Below are positions 54,387 through 62,926 of a stretch of DNA of 64,000 nucleotides, one piece after another; the stretch's first letter is position 1; each line of letters begins with the position of its first letter. A model generated the notes under the pieces. The model saw nothing but the letters and a program-made list of their open reading frames with translations, made no database searches and had not been told where the DNA came from. The stretch covers positions 992,001 to 1,056,000 of the forward strand of contig OZ243952.1 in the NCBI GenBank assembly GCA_965214615.1, in the 5' to 3' direction. The stretch comes from CBDAUN01 sp965214615 (GTDB lineage: Bacteria; Pseudomonadota; Gammaproteobacteria; Arenicellales; JAJDZL01). A program made the translations under genes and the position numbers.

Positions 54387-56126
54387 ATGAACGACATTAG
54401 CAGGGATACCGCGACCGATACGCTGGCGCGAAAGGACAAGAGCGGGAATGTGATTTCCGGCGGACATCTGGTTGCCAAGGCCCTGGCATCCGAAGGCGTA
54501 GACACAATCTTTACATTGTGCGGCGGCCATATCATCGACATCTACGACGGCTGCATCGACGAGGGCATCCGCATCGTCGATGTGCGCCACGAGCAGACTG
54601 CCGCCCACGCTGCAGACGGCTATGCGCGCCAGACCGGCAAGCTGGGCTGCGTGGTGACGACCGCCGGTCCCGGATGCACAAATGCAGTCACCGGCGTTGC
54701 CACCGCATTCCGCTCCGAAAGTCCCATACTGCATATTGGCGGACAAAGCTCGCTGACCCAGCACAAGATGGGATCATTGCAGGATTTGCCGCATGTGGAC
54801 ATGATGACGCCCATCACTAAGTTCGCGTCGGGTGTTTTTTCTACAGAGCGGGTGGCTGACATGATCTGCATGGCCGCGCGCGAGTGCTTCAACGGCGCAT
54901 ATGGCCCGTCGTATCTGGAAATACCGCGCGATATTCTCGACGCTGAAATTCCTCTGGACAAGGCGGTCATCCCGAAGCCGGGACACTATCGCGCGTCTGT
55001 CAAGTCTGCCGGCGACCCGGCCGATATTGAGCGCCTGAGCGATATTCTGGTCAAGTCCGAGCGCCCTGCGGTGCTGTTCGGCCAGCAGGTCTGGGCATCT
55101 CAGGGGCACGAGCAGGCAATTGATTTTGTTCGTGCGCTTGACATTCCGGCCTATATGAACGGCGCGAGCCGCGGCATGCTGCCCGAGGATGACCCTCATC
55201 ACTTTGACCGTACGCGGCGCGATGCTTTCTCCAACGCCGACGTGATACTCATAGTCGGCACGCCGTTTGATTTTCGAATGGGATACGGCAAGCGCATATC
55301 GAGCGATCTGACACTTGTGCAGATTGACCAGAGCTATGCCACGGTCGGCAAGAATCGGGATATCGACCTGGGCATTGCCGGCGATCCGGGAAGCGTTCTG
55401 ACTGCCGTAGCCCAGGCGGCAAGCGGGCGAATTTGCCAGGACTCCCGGCAAAAGCGCCAGGCATGGATGAAGCAGCTTCGCGAAATCGAAGAACGCAAGC
55501 TGGAGAAGCTGATGCCCATGTTCACCACCGATCAGAATCCGATCCACCCCTACCGGCTGGCCTACGAGATCAATCGGTTCCTCGGCGACGACACAATCTA
55601 TATCGGCGATGGCGGCGACATTGTCACCATTTCCGCCCAGGCGGTGCGCCCGCGCAACCCGGGACAGTGGATGGACCCCGGGGCGCTGGGCTCGCTCGGT
55701 GTCGGAACCGGCTTCGCGATGGCGGCCAAGCTGGCGCATCCGGACAAGGAGGTGGTTTGCCTCTACGGCGACGGGTCTTTCGGCATGACCGCCTTCGATA
55801 TGGAAACTTCGCAGCGTTTCGGCGCTCCGTATCTGGCCATTGTCGGAAACAATTCGGCGATGAATCAGATCCGCTACGGCCAGATCACAAAATACGGCAT
55901 GGAGCGCGGCGACATCGGCAACAAGCTCGGGGACGTGCCGTTCGGCAAGTTTGCCGAGATGATCGGCGGCTACGGTGAGGAGGTGCGCGAGGCCAGCCAG
56001 ATTCAGCCGGCGCTTGAACGCGCTCGCGAGGCGATCGCCCGCACTGGAAAGTGCGCGGTCGTCAATGTCTGGGTCGACCCGAATGAATACGCTCCGGGCA
56101 CCAAGGCCCAGACGATGTACAAGTAA
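54387..56126 (+). CDS. 2-hydroxyacyl-CoA lyase / oxalyl-CoA decarboxylase-like TPP enzyme
   Basis: A 579-aa TPP enzyme with the three-domain acetolactate-synthase fold. The activating Glu is Glu69 in VRHEQTAAHAADGYA; TTAGPGCTNAVTGVATAF follows; the TPP motif runs from LYGDGSFGMTAFDMET to GNNSAMNQIRYGQ. The tail WVDPNEYAPGTKAQTMYK looks like the C-terminal lid of bacterial 2-hydroxyacyl-CoA lyases, which split 2-hydroxyacyl-CoA into formyl-CoA and an aldehyde or ketone. Acetolactate synthase is unlikely, with no regulatory subunit and an adjacent formyl-CoA transferase gene. Oxalyl-CoA decarboxylase is the main alternative. Either way formyl-CoA is the predicted product. Confidence 0.5.
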   Translation: MNDISRDTATDTLARKDKSGNVISGGHLVAKALASEGVDTIFTLCGGHIIDIYDGCIDEGIRIVDVRHEQTAAHAADGYARQTGKLGCVVTTAGPGCTNAVTGVATAFRSESPILHIGGQSSLTQHKMGSLQDLPHVDMMTPITKFASGVFSTERVADMICMAARECFNGAYGPSYLEIPRDILDAEIPLDKAVIPKPGHYRASVKSAGDPADIERLSDILVKSERPAVLFGQQVWASQGHEQAIDFVRALDIPAYMNGASRGMLPEDDPHHFDRTRRDAFSNADVILIVGTPFDFRMGYGKRISSDLTLVQIDQSYATVGKNRDIDLGIAGDPGSVLTAVAQAASGRICQDSRQKRQAWMKQLREIEERKLEKLMPMFTTDQNPIHPYRLAYEINRFLGDDTIYIGDGGDIVTISAQAVRPRNPGQWMDPGALGSLGVGTGFAMAAKLAHPDKEVVCLYGDGSFGMTAFDMETSQRFGAPYLAIVGNNSAMNQIRYGQITKYGMERGDIGNKLGDVPFGKFAEMIGGYGEEVREASQIQPALERAREAIARTGKCAVVNVWVDPNEYAPGTKAQTMYK

Positions 56127-56157
56127 TGGAACACGCCTTTAATCGGAGAAATTGAAC

Positions 56158-57402
56158 ATGAAGGCACTGCAAGGTGTAAAGATTCTTGATTTTACCCATG
56201 TGCAGTCGGGACCGACCTGCACTCAGCTACTGGCCTGGTTTGGAGCCGATGTCATCAAGGTTGAGCGTCCGGGTGTCGGCGACGCGACGCGCAAGCAACT
56301 GGTGGATGTGCCGGGAGCCGATTCGCTGTATTTCACCATGCTCAATCACAACAAGCGCTCCTTGACGCTCAACACCAAGACGCCGCAAGGCAAGGAAGTG
56401 CTGGAGCGCCTGATCAGGGAATGCGATGTGCTGGTAGAGAACTTCGCCCCCGGAGCGCTGGACCGGATGGGCTTCGGCTGGGACAGGGTGCAGCAGATCA
56501 ATCCGCGCATGATCATGGCATCGGTCAAGGGATTCGGTCCCGGACCGTATGAGCAGTGCAAGGTGTACGAAAACGTGGCCCAGTGTGCAGGCGGCTCTGC
56601 TTCGACTACCGGCTTCGTAGACGGACTGCCTCTGGTGACCGGTGCGCAGGTCGGGGACTCGGGAACGGGGCTGCATCTGGCGCTTGGAATTGTCACGGCG
56701 CTGTATCACCGCGAAAAGTCCGGCAAGGGTCAGCGGGTACTGGCAGCGATGCAGGATGGCGTCCTGAATCTTTGCCGTGTCAAGCTTCGCGACCAGCAGC
56801 GCCTTGCAGTCGGGCCGCTGAAGGAATACTCCCAGTACGGCGAAGGCATTGCATTCGGCGATGCGACGCCACGTTCGGGCAACGACTCCGGCGGCGGACA
56901 GCCTGGCCGCATACTCAAATGCAAAGGCTGGGAGAGCGACCCCAACGCCTATACCTACTTCATTACCCAGGCCGCAGTATGGCAGAAGATATGCGATGTG
57001 ATTGGCAAGCCCGAGTGGAAGGAGGACCCGGACTACGCCACTCCGAACGCCCGTCTCCCGCGTCTGAATGAGGTGTTCGATACGATCGAGCAATGGACCA
57101 TGACCAAGACCAAATTCGAAGTGATGGACATTTGCAATCCGCTGGACATTCCGGTGGGACCGATTCTGTCGATGAAGGAACTGGCTCAGGAGCCGTCGCT
57201 TCGAGAAACCGAAACCATCGTCGAGGTGGATCACCCGGAACGGGGCAAATACCTGTCGGTCGGGTGCCCCATCAAGCTGTCTGAATCTCCAGCCAAAGTT
57301 GAACGTTCGCCTCTTCTTGGCGAACACAGCAACGAAGTGCTGGCGGAACTTGGCTATGACGAATCACAGATCAACGAGATGCGGGAAGTCGGCGCGATCT
57401 AG
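56158..57402 (+). CDS. frc: Formyl-CoA:oxalate CoA-transferase (Frc), family III
   Basis: A 414-aa CaiB/BaiF-type CoA transferase. Asp167 in GAQVGDSGTGLHLALG is the catalytic aspartate. Long stretches are Frc-like: QDGVLNLCRVKLRDQQR, CKGWESDPNAYTYF, IGKPEW, GKYLSVGCPIK and LLGEHSNEVLAELGY. The glycine loop reads GNDSGGGQPG, with Ser where Frc usually has a first Gly. Frc moves CoA from formyl-CoA to oxalate (or another acid). Next to a formyl-CoA-producing enzyme this gives a self-priming cycle. ATG is chosen for GGAGAA eight bases upstream. Confidence 0.5.
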   Translation: MKALQGVKILDFTHVQSGPTCTQLLAWFGADVIKVERPGVGDATRKQLVDVPGADSLYFTMLNHNKRSLTLNTKTPQGKEVLERLIRECDVLVENFAPGALDRMGFGWDRVQQINPRMIMASVKGFGPGPYEQCKVYENVAQCAGGSASTTGFVDGLPLVTGAQVGDSGTGLHLALGIVTALYHREKSGKGQRVLAAMQDGVLNLCRVKLRDQQRLAVGPLKEYSQYGEGIAFGDATPRSGNDSGGGQPGRILKCKGWESDPNAYTYFITQAAVWQKICDVIGKPEWKEDPDYATPNARLPRLNEVFDTIEQWTMTKTKFEVMDICNPLDIPVGPILSMKELAQEPSLRETETIVEVDHPERGKYLSVGCPIKLSESPAKVERSPLLGEHSNEVLAELGYDESQINEMREVGAI

Positions 57403-57467
57403 CACGGCATGATTGACGGCTGTGGCCATATTGAATACGCAATACTTTCGGAACTGGAGAACTGGCA

Positions 57468-58379
57468 ATGCGAATTGTAGTACACGGACAGCAGGCTTTC
57501 GGCCGCGCGGTACTTGAAAGGCTGCTTGAGCGCGGTGAAAATGTCGTGGCGGTGTGTACAGCGCCCGATCAGCAAGGACGGCCCGTTGACACCCTGAAGG
57601 AACTGGCGCTGGAAAGCGGACTTGCGGTGCATCAGCCCGCATCATGGAAGAACGATGAAGCGATTGAACTGATGGAATCCTTCGATGCAGATGTGTGCAT
57701 GATGGCATATGTGCTGCTCTTTGTTCCGTCGGCAGTGCTAAATATGCCGAAGCACGGGTCGTTTCAATATCATCCCTCGCTTTTGCCGCTGCATCGCGGC
57801 CCGTCATCCATCAACTGGCCTATAGCGATGGGAGCAACCCGCACAGGGCTGTCCATATTCTGGCCGGACGACGGACTGGACGAAGGTCCGATTCTGATGC
57901 AGAAAACCTGCGACATCGGCCCTGACGAATCCCTGGGAGACGTATACTTCAACAAGTTATTCCCGATGGGTGTCAATGCGATGCTCGAATCTCTGGATCT
58001 GGTGCGCGATGGCAAGGCGCCCCGGATTGAACAGAATTTGGACGACGGCTCCTATGAGTCGTGGTTTGGCAAGAAGCAGGCGCAGCTTGATTGGAGCAAG
58101 CCGGTTTCCAAGGTATACAACATCATACGCGCATCCAATCCGCAGCCAGGCGCATGGACGACTCGAAACGGTTCGGAATTGAAGATTTACAATTCCGCCA
58201 AGCACAGCGGTTCGGGAAAGCCGGGTGAAGTAATTGCAGTAGACGGCGACGGTTTCGAGGTGGCGGCCGACAGCGGGTCGATACGAATATCGAAGGTTCG
58301 CGCTGGCGCCGGCAAGGTCGCGGCCGCCGAATATGCCCGCGAAGCAGGTTTGCGAGTTGGAGAGATTCTCGGCTCCTGA
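57468..58379 (+). CDS. Formyltransferase / 10-formyl-THF hydrolase-like protein
   Basis: A 303-aa protein resembling the N-terminal hydrolase domain of 10-formyl-THF dehydrogenase (FDH, ALDH1L1) more than methionyl-tRNA formyltransferase. His102 in YHPSLLPLHRGPSSINW and Asp138 in DDGLDEG match the FDH pair His106/Asp142 with a constant four-residue shift; the Asn typical of Fmt is replaced (FQYHP). A C-terminal beta domain follows. There is no aldehyde dehydrogenase part. Beside formyl-CoA-forming genes it may pass a formyl group to or from folate, or hydrolyse formyl-THF; the real acceptor is unknown. Confidence 0.5.
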   Translation: MRIVVHGQQAFGRAVLERLLERGENVVAVCTAPDQQGRPVDTLKELALESGLAVHQPASWKNDEAIELMESFDADVCMMAYVLLFVPSAVLNMPKHGSFQYHPSLLPLHRGPSSINWPIAMGATRTGLSIFWPDDGLDEGPILMQKTCDIGPDESLGDVYFNKLFPMGVNAMLESLDLVRDGKAPRIEQNLDDGSYESWFGKKQAQLDWSKPVSKVYNIIRASNPQPGAWTTRNGSELKIYNSAKHSGSGKPGEVIAVDGDGFEVAADSGSIRISKVRAGAGKVAAAEYAREAGLRVGEILGS

Positions 58380-58630
58380 CCGTTCGCCATGCCCGCCGGA
58401 TTCGGGCAATCGGCACGGTGTTTCGCCAATTCGTGCAACCGTTGCCCGAATGCGTCCCGCGAGCCGGCCGTGCTTGGCGATGCTGGCTCAGATTCGTTCG
58501 ATTCGGCTCGTTCTGCAAGGAGAGCTGCCGCGCCGCTGTGATTTCAAATGCACCCGCGTCCCACTGATTGAGTACCGCGCTGGACAACTTTGCTGAATCG
58601 AACTGATGTATTGATCTGTACCGGTCAACG

Positions 58631-60409
58631 ATGAAATCTGCCGCGCAAAATGATGCCGACTCCCTGATGGATCGCCAGTCCCGCACCCAGTGGGACAGCG
58701 TTGCCAGTCTCGTGCTGGATGAGTTTCGCGATTTCTATCGCCAGTTCCGCGAAATCCCCGGTCTTTCAAAAATGGCGTTCGAAAATCGCGATCACGCGCG
58801 GTCCTTGCGGCTCAGCAGTCGGCGCCTGCGACTGTACAGCATCAGCATCAGCGAATTCAGCAGATACATCAGGAGTGAATTTCCAGATCTGACGGCAGAT
58901 GAGTCGAGCTGGAGCGGCGTCGAAAGACGCTATGTCGCCATGGTCGAGGGCGAATATGCCGCCGATCTTGCGGTCGCCTACCTGCACTCGATCAGGCGTA
59001 TGATCTACAAAGGCGAGTGGCGGGTTGACGATTACGCCAGCTATCGCAGCAAGTATGAGACAGACGAGGTGATGTCCGACCAGCTTGTACGAATTGAAGT
59101 GCGCGACCGGCTGACTGCCGAGACCGTAAAGGAGATTCTTGCCATGGAGACTTTTGAGGTGTCGTACCAGGACATCGGCCGCGATGCGAAGCGCATCGTG
59201 CGGCGGGCGTACCGGAATTTTGATCTTAACGCCCGCCTTGCAAACTCGCCCATGGTCATCGAGATGTTTCGCGCAGGATTCTACCGCAATCGCGGAGCCT
59301 ATCTGGTCGGGCGGGTGACGTTTGATGATCGGCACTACCGTCCGTTTATCATCGCACTGCTGAATGCTGCCGACGGGATCTACGCCGATGCGCTTATTTC
59401 CAGCGCCACATACGCGCACAACATGTTCAGCTCGACCCTGGCGAACTTTCATGTAACCAATTTCCACTATCACGAATTATGCCGCTTTCTGCGCAGCATT
59501 ATGCCGATGCGTCCGCTGGGACTGCATTATTCCACAGTGGGATACAACCATCTGGGCAAGGTTGCGGTGATGAACGAGATGGAGGGCGAGTTTGAATCGT
59601 ACGGCAAGCCCATGGATGTGGCGCCGGGAAAGCCCGGCACTGTGGCGATCGGATTTTGCATGCCTGAGTCGGCCTACATTCTCAAAGTGATTCGAGACAA
59701 GCCGACCGGAGGCTACAAGTGGGGCACGTTCGACGGACTGGAATCGGTATTGAGAAAATACAACAGGGTGCACGAGATCAATCGCACTGACAGCATGCTT
59801 GACACAATGCTCTTCTACAACCTTCGACTGAAAGTGTCTTGGTTTGGCGATGAACTGCGAAAACTGCTGCTGAACAATGCAAAAGGCAGCGTTCGCCGCG
59901 ATGGCGACGCGCTTGTGTTCAAGTATCTGATCGTACAGCGCCGCCTGACTCCTTTGCCGATTTATCTTGAACATGCAACGCCGCATCAGGCCGAGATTGC
60001 GATGACCAATCTGGGATACTGCATCAAGAACAATGCGGCGGGCAACATCTTCAACCGCGATCTCGATGCGCGCAACTACGGCGTATCGTCATACCTGAAG
60101 GTCTACCTCTACGACTACGATGCCCTGGAGGATCTTACAAACGTCAAAATTCGCACCAATGTCGATCGGGTCGACGGCGAAGAGGATGTGCCCGACTGGT
60201 ATTTTGAAGATGGCGTGATTTTCTTGCCCGAAGAGTTGGTCGTAGGTCTGTGCCTGCCGCACCGCGACTTGCGGCGGCGTTTCGAGAACGAGCACCCGGC
60301 GCTACTGGGCGTGGACTACTGGGAATCGGTTCAGCAGGACCTGCATGCCGGAAAGGTCCCGGTGGTCAGCGTATATCCGGATACCGAGCGACTTGCCGGC
60401 GGTGCGTGA
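58631..60409 (+). CDS. aceK: Isocitrate dehydrogenase kinase/phosphatase
   Basis: A 592-aa AceK, close to the usual 570-600. Typical landmarks are the N-terminal FYRQFREIPGLSKMAFENRD, the central GRVTFDDRHYRPFIIALLN, the kinase region ESAYILKVIRDKPTGG, then KYNRVHEINRTDSMLD, YLEHATPHQAEIAMTNLG and the late VFLPEELVVGL-like stretch (ending VSVYPDTERLAG). AceK phosphorylates and dephosphorylates isocitrate dehydrogenase to send carbon into the glyoxylate bypass. It usually follows aceB/aceA; here neither is adjacent. A bypass switch is sensible in a genome burning C2 compounds. The preceding 250 bases show no gene. Confidence 0.5.
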   Translation: MKSAAQNDADSLMDRQSRTQWDSVASLVLDEFRDFYRQFREIPGLSKMAFENRDHARSLRLSSRRLRLYSISISEFSRYIRSEFPDLTADESSWSGVERRYVAMVEGEYAADLAVAYLHSIRRMIYKGEWRVDDYASYRSKYETDEVMSDQLVRIEVRDRLTAETVKEILAMETFEVSYQDIGRDAKRIVRRAYRNFDLNARLANSPMVIEMFRAGFYRNRGAYLVGRVTFDDRHYRPFIIALLNAADGIYADALISSATYAHNMFSSTLANFHVTNFHYHELCRFLRSIMPMRPLGLHYSTVGYNHLGKVAVMNEMEGEFESYGKPMDVAPGKPGTVAIGFCMPESAYILKVIRDKPTGGYKWGTFDGLESVLRKYNRVHEINRTDSMLDTMLFYNLRLKVSWFGDELRKLLLNNAKGSVRRDGDALVFKYLIVQRRLTPLPIYLEHATPHQAEIAMTNLGYCIKNNAAGNIFNRDLDARNYGVSSYLKVYLYDYDALEDLTNVKIRTNVDRVDGEEDVPDWYFEDGVIFLPEELVVGLCLPHRDLRRRFENEHPALLGVDYWESVQQDLHAGKVPVVSVYPDTERLAGGA

Positions 60410-60787
60410 CTACGCCGGCACGATTGCAATCCACCGTTCGAACGCCCACAGGGTCAGGTAGTAGACTGCCAGCACTTGCGCAAGGAGCACCATCGTGCCT
60501 CCCCAGCGGATTGCGGCTGCGCTGCGTTCGTCCAGACTGCCGTTGTTTCGCTGAATGATCCACCGGGCGGCAAGCTGGTGCATCCGTGCCAGGACAGCGC
60601 CTACGAGTGCGCCGGAAGCGATTACCCCGCCCAGAGCAAAGACCAGTCCGCGCAGGCTGAATAGCTGCGGCCATGCCTGGCTTTGCCAGGTGAGAAACAA
60701 GGTGACCCCCAGAAATGCCATTGCGGCAAAATTGAGCAGCAGCCGGCTTGCAACAGCATAAACAGGCTCTTTTGGCAGACCGATCAT
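60410..60787 (-). CDS. Small membrane protein of unknown function
   Basis: A 125-aa protein with three predicted membrane helices (VASRLLLNFAAMAFLGVTLFL near residue 12; LVFALGGVIASGALVGAVL near 48; MVLLAQVLAVYYLTLWAF near 98) and a basic, charged loop (HQLAARWIIQRNNGSLDERSAA). I do not recognise a family. Its stop abuts the convergent aceK stop exactly, and the plausible membrane topology supports it being real. Confidence 0.5.
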   Translation of the reverse strand: MIGLPKEPVYAVASRLLLNFAAMAFLGVTLFLTWQSQAWPQLFSLRGLVFALGGVIASGALVGAVLARMHQLAARWIIQRNNGSLDERSAAAIRWGGTMVLLAQVLAVYYLTLWAFERWIAIVPA

Positions 60788-60864
60788 TTCAGAGTGCTCC
60801 TTGGGCTGGGTGCAATTCGATGCAGTGCCTTTTTTGGGTTTCGTCTATACTATGCCATCGTTGT

Positions 60865-60940
60865 GGGGCGGTAGCTCAGCTGGGAGAGCGTAGCGTTCGC
60901 AATGCTAAGGTCGGGAGTTCGATCCTCCTCCGCTCCACCA
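60865..60940 (+). tRNA. tRNA-Ala (anticodon CGC)
   Basis: A complete 76-base cloverleaf with encoded CCA. Acceptor GGGGCGG pairs with CCGCTCC and includes the G3-U70 wobble pair that marks alanine tRNAs. The D arm is GCTC-AGCTGGGA-GAGC, the anticodon arm TAGCG-TTCGCAA-TGCTA (CGC, reading GCG), and the T arm GGGAG-TTCGATC-CTCCT. A TATACT at 60846-60851 is a likely -10 box. The gene is single, with no sign of an inserted element at its 3' end. Confidence 0.5.
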
Positions 60941-61021
60941 AACCAATTCCGCGCCAAGATCCGCAGTCCCGGCTCCTTGGCGCATCGGGATTGCCCATCA
61001 TTACAGGCGTACTTATCAGGC

Positions 61022-61432
61022 ATGTCGACACAGCTGGAAATTTCATTGGGCTTGAAACTGGAGCGCTCGCTCACCGTCGACAAGTCGCGTGTCATCACAT
61101 TCATGGGCGAAGATCTGCATGTATACGAAACCCCGTCCATGATTGCAGATATGGAATATGCGTGCCGCGACCTGCTGGTCGAGCATCTGCCAGCCGGATT
61201 CGATTCTGTCGGCACCGTCGTCGATGTGCAGCACCTGGCCGCTACGCCGGCGCAAGAGCGGATATCCATTTCGGTTACCGTGGTCGAAGTCGACGGACGG
61301 CGCATTCGCTTCAGGTGCGAAGCCAGAGATGCGCTGGAACTGGTTGGCTCCGGCATGCACGAACGATTTGTCGTTGAGGTCGAAAGGCACCGTGAGCGGA
61401 TCCGGCGCAAGCGCGAAGCGATTCAGCGCTAG
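61022..61432 (+). CDS. FlK-like hotdog thioesterase
   Basis: A 136-aa protein similar to fluoroacetyl-CoA thioesterase FlK. Thr37, Glu45 and His71 (YETPSMIADME and VQHLAATP) align with FlK Thr42, Glu50 and His76 at a constant five-residue shift, so the catalytic set is intact. Most FlK relatives are not resistance enzymes but act on other short or aromatic acyl-CoAs. A longer frame reaching into the tRNA is not credible. Given the CoA-ester pathways nearby, clearing a stuck acyl-CoA is plausible. Confidence 0.5.
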   Translation: MSTQLEISLGLKLERSLTVDKSRVITFMGEDLHVYETPSMIADMEYACRDLLVEHLPAGFDSVGTVVDVQHLAATPAQERISISVTVVEVDGRRIRFRCEARDALELVGSGMHERFVVEVERHRERIRRKREAIQR

Positions 61433-61485
61433 CGCGAACCCTGCCTAGCCCGATCGTCCTCCCCGTCGCCCAATATTCGCACGAT

Positions 61486-62628
61486 TCATTCGGATTTCAC
61501 GATTCGCACTGTTTGTCCCGGCGTCAGACGTTCATTTCCGCGTACGACTGCGATGTCGCCCGAATCCAGTCCGCCGTTTACTTCAAATCTGTTGCCTACT
61601 GCGTTTCCAATCACCACCGGTTTTGGAAAGGCGGAATCGTCGTCAGCGATGACAAACACGATGTGACCGTCGCCGCGGGCGATGACAGCATCCTTGTGGA
61701 CGCTGAGCGATTCAAGCACATTCGAGGTCGGGATGTCGATGGTCACGTTCTGGTTGATGGCCAGCGCCTGATCCGCAGAAGCACCGATGTCGAATGTCAG
61801 CCGCACAGCCCGTGTGCGGGTACTCGCGTGCTCTTCGGGAACAAATGCGCGCACTGTTGTTTGAAACGCGGTTCCGTTGTCAAAGCTGGCGGATACCGAA
61901 TCCCCGACATCGAATGAATCGATAAACCGGTAGGGGATGTAGGCTTCGATTTCCAGATTCTGATCGGCTAGCATGCGCACGACCCGGTCGCCCACCCGCG
62001 CGTATTCTCCAACTTCGATGAATTTTTCAACGATCACGCCGGAATAGGGTGCCTTGATCTGAGTTCTCGCCAGATCGTCGTCTGCCAGCTCCAATTCGCG
62101 CTGCACCAGCTGTGCCGATGCCTTTGCTTCGCCAAGCGCATTGCGTGCCGCCTCAAGCAGCAAAACCGCATCTTCGTGCTGCGCCTCTGTTGTGGCTGCC
62201 GAATGGCGCAGCAAGGCTAGACGCTCCTCTTGCTGATTCTTAAGCTCGACCTCCAATTCGGCCCGCCTGATCGACCAGTTCGAGACTTCCGCCTGCGCTT
62301 GGGCTCTGGCGCGCCGCAGTTGATAGGTCGAGTCATCGAGCGACGCGATTAGGTCGTCTTTTTCGACACGGTCGCCGACGCTGACATGCAGCGCGGCAAC
62401 AGGCGCGCTCACCGCCGCAGCCACGGTGCCTGTCTGCAGCGAAATCAGCTGGCCGAATATAGCGGCTGTTTCGTGTACCGAAACAAATCGAACTTCATCC
62501 ACTTCGACCGGCGTAGCCGGATTCTGAGCGAGAGCGGCCGGCTGGGCAAGAAACAGCGAAAAGGCGAAAATTATGATTGAGTCGCATGTTTGTCGCAGTC
62601 GACATATTAGAGTCCGGTTCGCTAACAT
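61486..62628 (-). CDS. RND efflux periplasmic adaptor subunit (HlyD/MFP family)
   Basis: A 380-aa membrane-fusion protein. Signal sequence/anchor near residues 15-34 (SIIIFAFSLFLAQPAALA); lipoyl-like half-motifs VAALHVSVGDRVEKDDLIASLDD and IKAPYSGVIVEKFIEVGEYARVGD flank an alpha-helical coiled coil (about 105-180); a beta-barrel and a C-terminal membrane-proximal domain end in GDIAVVRGNERLTPGQTVRIV. ATG is chosen over a TTG 39 bases upstream that has no ribosome site. It has no pump gene beside it and could serve either RND permease in this window. Confidence 0.5.
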   Translation of the reverse strand: MLANRTLICRLRQTCDSIIIFAFSLFLAQPAALAQNPATPVEVDEVRFVSVHETAAIFGQLISLQTGTVAAAVSAPVAALHVSVGDRVEKDDLIASLDDSTYQLRRARAQAQAEVSNWSIRRAELEVELKNQQEERLALLRHSAATTEAQHEDAVLLLEAARNALGEAKASAQLVQRELELADDDLARTQIKAPYSGVIVEKFIEVGEYARVGDRVVRMLADQNLEIEAYIPYRFIDSFDVGDSVSASFDNGTAFQTTVRAFVPEEHASTRTRAVRLTFDIGASADQALAINQNVTIDIPTSNVLESLSVHKDAVIARGDGHIVFVIADDDSAFPKPVVIGNAVGNRFEVNGGLDSGDIAVVRGNERLTPGQTVRIVKSE

Positions 62629-62926
62629 AACAAATTTAAACCTCGCTGAGATGTTCGGTTGTTTCAAAGTGACAGAATTCCGAAATTGACTGCTCGATCA
62701 ACTTGCCTGTTCAATCCGCATAAAGTCGCTATATAGTACGGACAAGCCGCGAGGAATCGTGAACACGATTATACAGGCAAGGTTGCGCGCTGACCCGATG
62801 CGGCTCCAAGGTGCAAATCCGGCCTGTTCGCCACTACTCGATTGCCGTGTAAAGCCCAAATGATTGGAATCCGATAATTATGAATCCGCGTCGAACGAAA
62901 CTTACAGCTCGTCCCATCGTGCAGCC

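Noticed and set aside
54387..56126. Acetolactate synthase large subunit
   Set aside because: The fold is shared, but there is no small regulatory subunit gene, and the direct neighbours (Frc, a formyl hydrolase-like protein, a carboxylate importer) point to formyl-CoA chemistry.
60748..61377. Long frame running through the tRNA gene into the FlK-like gene
   Set aside because: It reads through a complete tRNA-Ala and is out of frame with the thioesterase.
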